Shown here one piece after another: positions 55,401-61,184 of a stretch of DNA of 64,000 nt. The first letter of the stretch is position 1. Every line of letters begins with the position of its first letter. Source of the stretch: Parapedobacter deserti (GTDB lineage Bacteria; Bacteroidota; Bacteroidia; Sphingobacteriales; Sphingobacteriaceae); the NCBI RefSeq assembly GCF_042646065.1, contig NZ_JBHRTA010000008.1, positions 339,006 through 403,005 on the forward strand, read 5' to 3'. The notes beneath the pieces are model-generated. The model searched no databases. It worked only from the letters and a program-made list of their open reading frames with translations, and was not told where the DNA came from. The translations under genes were made by a program, and so were the position numbers.

Positions 55401-58400
55401 GCTACAGGTGATCAACGGGACGAATGGCGCAGAACCCTTGACCAACGCTTCCTTCACCGTACAATTAGCCGGTGGTGCCACTGCGGTATGGCCGATCACC
55501 GTTGGCTACAGTCTTTCCGGCACAGCCACATCCGGCATAGACTACCGGGTCGGGACGATCATCATACCGGCGGGCCAGAACAGCGTCACCGTAAACATAG
55601 AGGTGCTAAACGACCAGGTGATCGAGCCTACGGAAACCGTGATCTTTACGTTGCTCTCCGGCAGCGCGATCGACGACGAGGGCAACGTCCCTTTCATTTT
55701 CCCGCCTGACCCTAACAGTGACCAGATCACGATCAATATCGAAGACGACGATGCTATTGCCGACAATCAGGTATTGAAAGTAACGGCGACGACGGATGGA
55801 GCCGAACCGGACAAGAATGGCAGCTATACCGTCAGTTTGCCGGATGGTTACAGTGCTGCCGCCGACATCACGCTCAGTTATGCGATGAGCGGCACCGCTG
55901 TCCGCAATACGGATTACACCGTGAACACGATAACGCTGCCCGCCTACCAAAACAGTGTGGTCATACCGCTTACAGTGATTGATGATAAAGTTATTGAAAA
56001 CACGGAATCAGCCATCCTTACTTTGGGTGCCCCGGTTGCAGGAACCGACGGTAACGGCTTCACTTATACCCGTGACGCAACGGAATACCAAGCCACGGTT
56101 AATATTATTGACGATGATAATACACCGACCAACCGTATGGTAAAAGTAACGAAACTCCGTGACGGTGCCGAAGGTGGCAGTACGTTGAGGTTTGGCTTCG
56201 AGCTTCCCCATGGAATAACGTCTTCCGAGGGCATAACGATTAATTATACGATAGCGGGTAGTGCCGTGAACGGGACCGATTATAATGGTATGTCTTCAGG
56301 TCATTTCAGTGGCACAGTGGTAATTTCAGCGGGCTATCCCGCCACAACTGTGATCGGCAACGTTGTAGACGACCAGATAATAGAAGGTGCCGAAACGGTG
56401 ATCCTTACCATCACCGACGCTTCATCTGCCAGCTTTGCTTTTACCGCTGATCCTGCTGCGAGCACGGCCACGGCGAACATTACCGATAACGACGATCTCC
56501 CCGAAAACCGCGTACTGAGTGTGGAAACAACCACCGAACCGGCAGAACCGGGTACGGATGGCGTCTTTACCATCAGTCTGCCTGCCGGGATAACTGTAGC
56601 GGAGGACCTTACGGTGAATTATACCGTAAGCGGCACAGCCACCCCGAACGTGGATTACACGGATATCGGCACTTCGGTGGTGATCCCTGCGGGACAAAAC
56701 AGCGTAACGGTAACGGTTCCCGTGATCGATGACCACGTGATCGAAAACACTGAAACCGTCGTGCTGACGATTGTAGACGGCAAGGCAGGCAACATCGCAT
56801 TCACGGCCAGCACCACTGAGGGCGAGGCAACCGCGCATATTGCAGATAACGATAACGTGGCAAGCAACTTGATCGTAAGCGTACAGACTACGTCTGACGC
56901 TGCGGAACCCGCTACCAATGGTGCCTTCAGGATAAGCCTGCCCACAAGCATAACGGCATCTGAAGATGTAACCGTAAATTATACCATCGGTGGTACCGCC
57001 ACTGCAAGCGATGACTACATGGCGATTGCAGGCGCAATAACGATTTTAGCCGGGCAAAACGGTATCACCGTTCCCGTAACGGTTGTGGACGACCAGGTGA
57101 TGGAACCGACCGAAACGGTTGTGTTGACCCTGTCAGGCGGCAGCAGCACCAGCTTCGCCTTCACGGGCACGGGCAGCGCGACGGTGGAAATCGCCGACAA
57201 TGAAAGCACCGTACCTTCGAATCTGGAGCTTACCATCAGCAAAACAGCTGATGCTGCCGAACCGGGCACAGACGGCGGCTTTACGATCATCCTCCCAACC
57301 GGCATTACCGTATCCGAGGACGTATCGGTAACTTACACGGTAGGTGGTACCGCCACCGCGGGCGATGACTACGTAGCGCTCACGGGCACAGCGGTGATTC
57401 CCGCAGGTCAGAACGCTGTCGCCATCCCTGTGGTGGTCACGGATGACCAGCTCATCGAACCGACCGAAACGGTCATTGCCACGCTCACCGGCGGCAGCAG
57501 CGCCAGCTTCACCTTCACGGGCACGGGCAGCGCGACGGTGGAAATCGCCGACGATGACAGTGCGGTGCCGGCAAACTTGGAGCTTACTATCAGCAAAACA
57601 GCCGATGCTGCCGAACCGGGCACGGACGGCGGCTTCACGATCAGCCTCCCAACCGGCATCACCGTATCCGAGGACGTAACGGTAACTTATACAGTAGGCG
57701 GCACGGCTACCGCGGGCGATGACTACGTGGCCCTCACGGGCACGGCGGTAATCCCCGCAGGTCAGAACGCTGTCACCATCCCCGTGGTGGTTACGGACGA
57801 TCAGCTCATTGAACCGACCGAAACGGTTATCGCCACACTTGCCGGCGGCAGTAGCGCCAGCTTCACCTTCACGGGCACGGGCAGCGCGACGGTGGAAATC
57901 ACCGACGATGACAGCACGGTGCCGGCGAACCTGGAGCTTACCATCAGCAAAACAGCTGACGGTGCTGAGCCGGGTACGGACGGTGGCTTCACGATCAGCC
58001 TGCCCGTCGGCATCACCGTATCCGAGGACGTAACGGTAACCTATACGGTAGGCGGCACCGCCACCGCGGGCGATGACTACGTCACGCTCACCGGCACGGC
58101 GGTGATTCCCGCAGGGCGAAACCGGGTCAATTTGCCGGTGGCCGTCATCGATGACCAACTGATAGAAGGCACGGAAACGGTTGTGATGACCCTGGCGGGC
58201 GGCAGCAGCACCAGCTTTACCTTCACCGGTACGGGCAGTACGACGGTCGAAATCATGGACGACGACAATGCGCCGGAAAATCTGGTGCCGAATGTGACGA
58301 AAATTGCGGACGCGGCGGAGCCTTCCACCGACGGGGCATTTAATATCGCACTTCCGGCCGGTTTGACGGCAACGGAAGACATTACGGTAAATTATTCCAT

Positions 58401-59247
58401 CACCGGTACGGCGACCGGCAGCCAGGATTATATTCAACTCCCGGGCGAAGCGGTGATCCCTGCCGGAGATAATAGCGTGGATATTCTGTTGACTGTAATC
58501 GATGACCAGGTGGTTGAAGGCACCGAAACCGTAATTGTCGGCGTGACCGGTGGTAGCAGCGCCAGCTTTACCTTTACCGGTGGCAGCAGTGCAACCCTGG
58601 ACATAGTTGACGATGACAATATACCGGATAATCTCGACCTGAGTATTCGGAAAACAGCCGACGCGGCCGAACCGGATACAGACGGCGGCTTCACCGTCAG
58701 CCTACCTGCGGGTGTGACTGTAGCGGAAGATATTACCGTGCATTACACCGTCTCGGGTACGGCCACCGGTGGCGAGGATTATGCCGCTCTTTCGGGGACC
58801 GTGATTATTCCCGCCGAGCAGAACAGTGTAAGTATCCCGGTTATCGTAACAGACGATCATGTCCTTGAAGTGACGGAAACCGTAATAGTTACACTAACCG
58901 GCAGTACCAGCGCAAACTTCAGTTTTACCGCCGTCGGCAACGCGACAGTAAACATTGCTGACGATGACAGTACGGTGCCGGCAAACCTGGAGCTTACCAT
59001 CAGCAAAGTAGCTGACGGTGCCGAGCCGGGTACGGACGGCGGCTTTACGATCAGCCTCCCAACCGGCATTACCGTATCCGAGGACGTAACGGTCACCTAT
59101 ACGGTAGGCGGCACCGCCACCGCGGGCGACGACTACGTGGCCCTCACGGGCACGGCGGTAATCCCCGCAGGTCAGAACGCTGTCACCATCCCCGTGGTGG
59201 TTACGGACGATCAGCTCATTGAACCGACCGAAACGGNACAACCGTAA
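49441..59247 (+). CDS. Giant modular surface protein, N-terminal and Calx-beta-array part
   Basis: About 3265 residues up to the N at 59237; the stop at 59245 arises only from the frame after that N and is probably artificial. The ATG at 49441 starts a signal peptide (MKKILLACLSFFIVVQLQAA). Three modules of about 370-380 residues follow, each opening YYWVRGAG / YWVGGAGDWN / YWVGGSGDWN and then HWSTTSGG (from about 49507, 50641 and 51751). Next come a PKD/Ig-like module (52876-53100), two BIG2-like domains with GVWSSS and IATVDA (53101-53570) and 16 Calx-beta repeats, the last one cut by the N. Acidic loops of Calx-beta domains usually bind calcium. A secreted adhesin or matrix protein exported by T9SS is inferred from the C-terminal domain encoded at the 3' end. 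Confidence 0.85.
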   Translation: MKKILLACLSFFIVVQLQAADYYWVRGAGSWSDLGHWSTTSGGAPNHSIVPSLNDNVFFDANSGLADGDNIDLPTTSPAYCHNMSWVGVTVSAGLINRGQPLYVYGNLELAASVRYGTQGITFMGNTPATLKMNGAGRHPATGWYNPITVNKPGSSLKLLDGIPQGLVVNSITLTAGTLDMSDLTHSFGHFYGGNHNVRSLDISNATLNMDGNWDYRGTNNTIYTTNSYISAVVFHSDRFTFPKVDITAPSSSNMVINNTTFGELTFTSTTAAANTSRIGANNTVDRLEFKGGGALAGGGNVIKDLIIALSNPGFLFAGNNTITGSLHANTPDCNALSQISGGSGGTITFGSGAVVDVQNVLLTNLAAAGSITLPITVTGADGGGNTGWDIQPRTTGRTLYWVGGAGDWNDKDHWSATSGGAGGYCVPFTGDDVVFDERSGFTAGNNTVTATAGTAWCHNMTWTNLTGAPVFDNRGKILELYGSLVLDPTLTVYGNISFKGTEAGTLTANGFNLGSPVFRVERTGTDGGIALMDDITHLGLGIFHNSGKLLMPNRTLQLHRIAVGTAGVRTLDISNSTITLEYEWHATATNCTWVNDGAGSFIIAKNRFLTSGLIYPKVHCGARDSDVDIRNASIEDLLFTDTSLTVRTIALGGNNTIGTVEFKGAAEIRGNNTITNLLLAPSRNYYFRNTQTINGLFRYNNPGCSGLGELRGLGGVATLNFGPASTKEIQNVLLQNMAATGTGVPVAVTGADAGGNSGFNFTASADGARYWVGGSGDWNEAEHWSTTPGGPGGACVPTVANDVFFDANSFTSGSSTVTINQGHAYCRNMDWTGAGFAPTFTKNGTFNLEIWGSLVMNPAVTMNTPITSAGAAVLFAGPDNSTITSNGAGLGDFDFAISKPEGSTVTLADDFNNANTNLEVRSGGLDFSGRTVTVTWITDNSTANPIHLNITNATINGGLHAMGANKTVQAAGSQIRGGVFRSNAGVYHNVEVTAVNNSAITVSNTTINNLLFSNSSTASQALIGAGNTISRLEFMGRGHIGGTGNSIDTLIFAPGKIYTFLAGSNTTINDAWYGSGTPCNPTQIESSSTTNATVTKTNGTVDFDYVRLNRITAEGSTPFTAREHSVDLGGNVNWDIAPYDNSAEITGFGPDRTVCADGFPIVLNTDGFFAGPSATFLWSDGSTENTLTVTDEGTYSVTVRYPDGCNISDEIVITKSTVTVEPITGADAVCVGSTTTLQSITEGGVWSSSDAAIATVDAATGVVTGIAPGTATITYTVTNEEGCTESQQMTIMVNPLPEVDAITGTLDIFEGETTTLSSTTPDGVWSSSNTAIATVDASGVVTGVSDGTVDITYTVTNDDGCTASVTATVTVDGFSATKRELSVTKTADAQEPSTNGGFLISLPTGVLAEEDITVSYTVGGTAGAADYTPLSGTAVIPAGQNGVAVPVIVASDMLFEGTETVIITLSSATGTDYTYTISATNGSATVEIADDNTTFARELHVSLVSQLREGPFPAYFRIRLPGNMRASEDITVSYTLGGTAINGVDYTSQSLEPLSGTAVLLAGQENVDILVRPVDDRIIEGTETVIVTLTGGTTATIGNFAPNATQGSMNVPLIDNDDTDANRTLSVTADGDAAEPATHSSFTISLPEGITVSEPVTVNYTISGTALNGTDYSTIPGSAVIPTGDNSVVIPVTVIDDELLEADETVILTLNNGTSSSFAFTASASAGNATVIITDDENTPANRVLSITKTADAAEPATPGAFTISLPTGVLASEGITVSYTVSGTATEGIDFAVIPATATIPVGQNSVEVPLNVMDDHIIESTETVTLTLTGGTSANLSYTVSPTDGSATAEIADDDFDTNSQVVLLTKVSDAIEGGAHGQYRISFPPGVISSEDVLITFSVDGTATNSVDYELLGLNGGNIIIPAGENEVFIDVDAEDDNIIEGPENVILNLIAATSSSHVYTIDPSSNGAVVNIIDAVDTDSTPLQVINGTNGAEPLTNASFTVQLAGGATAVWPITVGYSLSGTATSGIDYRVGTIIIPAGQNSVTVNIEVLNDQVIEPTETVIFTLLSGSAIDDEGNVPFIFPPDPNSDQITINIEDDDAIADNQVLKVTATTDGAEPDKNGSYTVSLPDGYSAAADITLSYAMSGTAVRNTDYTVNTITLPAYQNSVVIPLTVIDDKVIENTESAILTLGAPVAGTDGNGFTYTRDATEYQATVNIIDDDNTPTNRMVKVTKLRDGAEGGSTLRFGFELPHGITSSEGITINYTIAGSAVNGTDYNGMSSGHFSGTVVISAGYPATTVIGNVVDDQIIEGAETVILTITDASSASFAFTADPAASTATANITDNDDLPENRVLSVETTTEPAEPGTDGVFTISLPAGITVAEDLTVNYTVSGTATPNVDYTDIGTSVVIPAGQNSVTVTVPVIDDHVIENTETVVLTIVDGKAGNIAFTASTTEGEATAHIADNDNVASNLIVSVQTTSDAAEPATNGAFRISLPTSITASEDVTVNYTIGGTATASDDYMAIAGAITILAGQNGITVPVTVVDDQVMEPTETVVLTLSGGSSTSFAFTGTGSATVEIADNESTVPSNLELTISKTADAAEPGTDGGFTIILPTGITVSEDVSVTYTVGGTATAGDDYVALTGTAVIPAGQNAVAIPVVVTDDQLIEPTETVIATLTGGSSASFTFTGTGSATVEIADDDSAVPANLELTISKTADAAEPGTDGGFTISLPTGITVSEDVTVTYTVGGTATAGDDYVALTGTAVIPAGQNAVTIPVVVTDDQLIEPTETVIATLAGGSSASFTFTGTGSATVEITDDDSTVPANLELTISKTADGAEPGTDGGFTISLPVGITVSEDVTVTYTVGGTATAGDDYVTLTGTAVIPAGRNRVNLPVAVIDDQLIEGTETVVMTLAGGSSTSFTFTGTGSTTVEIMDDDNAPENLVPNVTKIADAAEPSTDGAFNIALPAGLTATEDITVNYSITGTATGSQDYIQLPGEAVIPAGDNSVDILLTVIDDQVVEGTETVIVGVTGGSSASFTFTGGSSATLDIVDDDNIPDNLDLSIRKTADAAEPDTDGGFTVSLPAGVTVAEDITVHYTVSGTATGGEDYAALSGTVIIPAEQNSVSIPVIVTDDHVLEVTETVIVTLTGSTSANFSFTAVGNATVNIADDDSTVPANLELTISKVADGAEPGTDGGFTISLPTGITVSEDVTVTYTVGGTATAGDDYVALTGTAVIPAGQNAVTIPVVVTDDQLIEPTETXQP
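53572..59236 (+). repeat. Tandem Calx-beta repeat array
   Basis: Sixteen repeats of roughly 110-125 residues, each with TADAAEP near the start, TVSYTVGGTA-like and AVIPAGQN motifs in the middle, an ETVIxTL strand and a closing ATVEIADDD. Repeats 1-10 have diverged from each other. Repeats 11, 12 and 13 are nearly identical at DNA level with an exact 354-bp period (aat/aac of the NLELTIS motif at 57220, 57574 and 57928), as is repeat 16 from about 58980. Further near-identical units lie at 60194-61173 and 62443-62730. Confidence 0.88.
59237..59237. other. Ambiguous base (N) inside a Calx-beta repeat: probable contig junction
   Basis: The left flank ends ...CCGACCGAAACGG in a Calx-beta repeat; the right flank starts in the middle of an unrelated Ig-like module and in another reading frame. 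The expected continuation of the left flank is found after the N at 60193. Confidence 0.8.
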
Positions 59248-61184
59248 CAGCGGGAAGCGATGCCGGGCTGACGTATACCTACTACACGGATGCTGCGGGT
59301 ACCAGCGAGCTGGATAGCCCAGATGCGGTAGCCGTATCGGGCACCTACTATATCCGGGCGACCGATCCGGTAACGGGTTGCAGTGCGATTGCACCGGTTA
59401 TGGTGCAGTTTGTGGATCGCCCTGTAGTGGTTGTCACGCATCCGGATTGTGCCGACGGCGCAACGGGCGCGATTGCCATCACCGGGCCATTGGGTGACGG
59501 TTTCGAATATTCCATCAACGGCGTGGATTACCAAGCCGATCCATTGTTTGAGGACGTGGCTTCCGGCACATATCGTGTAACCGCGCAACATGTGTCGGTA
59601 CCCGGATGCGTGAGCGAGGAGATGGAGGTAACCATCAATGCTACGCCGACGACCTACACACCTGCGGTTGTACACCCGGGTTGCGGGGAGACGGCAGGCA
59701 CCATCGAATTCGCGGCTGATGCGGATTACGAATACGCGGTGTACCGCGCCGGTGAAACACCGGTATACCAATCATCACCGGTCTTTGCGGACTTGGCTCC
59801 GGGCGAATACATGGCGCAGATGCGGTCGGTGGTGATCGACTGCGAAGCGCTGGCTGTGCCGGTGAACATCAACGCTGCACCGGTGGTTCCGGCGGCTCCG
59901 TTGGCCGAAGACCAGATGGCATGCGAGGAAAGCCCGCTGCAGACACTGACCGCCGTGGCTGCCGTTCCGGAAGGAACAGCCGTTGTCTGGTACGACGCGC
60001 CAACGGGTGGACAGGCAGTGACCGATCCAAGCCTGAATTCAGTCGGAACCGTCACCTACTACGCAGAAGCCAGCAACGGTGACTGTGTGAGCCTGACGCG
60101 CACGGCGGTGACGCTGACCATCCATGCTTTGCCGAATGTAGTCATCACCGATCCGGCGGTAGCCTGTGCGGGCGGCACCGTAGACCTTACGGNCATCGCC
60201 ACGCTCACCGGTGGCAGCAGCGCCAGCTTCACCTTCACGGGCACGGGCAGCGCGACGGTGGAAATCACCGACGATGACAGCGCGGTGCCGGCAAACCTGG
60301 AGCTTGCCATCAGCAAGACAGCCGATGCTGCCGAACCGGGCACGGACGGCGGCTTCACGATCAGCTTCCCAACCGGCATCACCGTATCCGAGGACGTAAC
60401 GGTAACTTATACAGTAGGCGGCACGGCTACCGCGGGCGATGACTACGTAGCGCTCACCGGCACGGCGGTAATTCCCGCAGGTCAGAACGCTGTCGCCATC
60501 CCCGTGGTGGTCACGGATGATCAGCTCATTGAACCGACCGAAACGGTCATTGCGACGCTCACCGGCGGCAGCAGCGCCAGCTTCACCTTCACTGGCACGG
60601 GCGGCGCGACGGTGGAAATCACCGACGATGACAGCACGGTGCCGGCGAACCTGGAGCTTACCATCAGCAAAGCAGCTGACGGTGCTGAGCCGGGTTCGGA
60701 CGGCGGCTTCACAATCAGCCTCCCAACCGGCATCACCGTATCCGAGGACGTAACGGTAACTTATACAGTAGGCGGCACGGCTACCGCGGGCGATGACTAC
60801 GTAGCGCTCACCGGCACGGCGGTAATTCCCGCAGGTCAGAACGCTGTCGCCATCCCCGTGGTGGTCACGGATGACCAGCTCATCGAACCGATCGAAACGG
60901 TCATTGCCACGCTCACCGGCGGCAGCAGCGCCAGCTTCACCTTCACGGGCACGGGCAGCGCGACGGTGGAAATCACCGACGATGACAGCGCGGTGCCGGC
61001 AAACCTGGAGCTTACCATCAGCAAGACAGCCGATGCTGCCGAACCGGATACGGACGGCGGCTTCACAATCAGCCTCCCAACCGGCATCACCGTATCCGAG
61101 GACGTAACGGTAACTTATACAGTAGGCGGCACGGCTACCGCGGGCGATGACTACGTGGCCCTCACGGGCACGGNGCGGCGATAA
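59238..61184 (+). CDS. Giant modular surface protein, middle segment (Ig-like module plus Calx-beta repeats; both ends at Ns)
   Basis: Open without a start codon from 59238. 59238-60192 encodes Ig-like modules of the type found in T9SS cargo (GSDAGLTYTYYTDAAGTSEL, SGTYYIRATDPVTGCSAIAP, VWYDAPTGGQAV, TYYAEASNGDCVSLTRTAVT). After the N at 60193 the sequence changes abruptly to Calx-beta repeats (IATLTGGSSASFTFTGTGSA and following) that continue to the N at 61174; a stop at 61182 appears only because of the frame after that N. It has no start and no natural end, so it is a piece of a larger gene. The two halves probably come from different places (see the findings). Confidence 0.6.
   Translation, partial: TTVTAGSDAGLTYTYYTDAAGTSELDSPDAVAVSGTYYIRATDPVTGCSAIAPVMVQFVDRPVVVVTHPDCADGATGAIAITGPLGDGFEYSINGVDYQADPLFEDVASGTYRVTAQHVSVPGCVSEEMEVTINATPTTYTPAVVHPGCGETAGTIEFAADADYEYAVYRAGETPVYQSSPVFADLAPGEYMAQMRSVVIDCEALAVPVNINAAPVVPAAPLAEDQMACEESPLQTLTAVAAVPEGTAVVWYDAPTGGQAVTDPSLNSVGTVTYYAEASNGDCVSLTRTAVTLTIHALPNVVITDPAVACAGGTVDLTXIATLTGGSSASFTFTGTGSATVEITDDDSAVPANLELAISKTADAAEPGTDGGFTISFPTGITVSEDVTVTYTVGGTATAGDDYVALTGTAVIPAGQNAVAIPVVVTDDQLIEPTETVIATLTGGSSASFTFTGTGGATVEITDDDSTVPANLELTISKAADGAEPGSDGGFTISLPTGITVSEDVTVTYTVGGTATAGDDYVALTGTAVIPAGQNAVAIPVVVTDDQLIEPIETVIATLTGGSSASFTFTGTGSATVEITDDDSAVPANLELTISKTADAAEPDTDGGFTISLPTGITVSEDVTVTYTVGGTATAGDDYVALTGTXRR
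60193..60193. other. Ambiguous base (N): Ig-like module to Calx-beta junction
   Basis: The left flank ends GGTVDLT of an Ig-like unit; the right flank begins CATCGCCACGCTCACC in the middle of a Calx-beta repeat. Confidence 0.8.
61174..61174. other. Ambiguous base (N): Calx-beta to Ig-like junction
   Basis: The left flank stops within a Calx-beta repeat (...CTCACGGGCACGG); the right flank is AAITAGSDAGL of an Ig-like unit, in a different frame. Confidence 0.8.

Noticed and set aside
57133..58437. Long minus-strand open frame of 434 codons opposite the Calx-beta repeats, and similar ones at 60039-61331 and 59211-59771
   Set aside because: They repeat with the same period as the plus-strand repeats, give low-complexity Arg/Gly/Ala-rich sequence without domains, and result from the codon use of the real gene.
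53572..59236. Regular repeats considered as a CRISPR array or other noncoding repeat
   Set aside because: The repeats are 330-370 bp, coding throughout in one frame, and encode Calx-beta domains.
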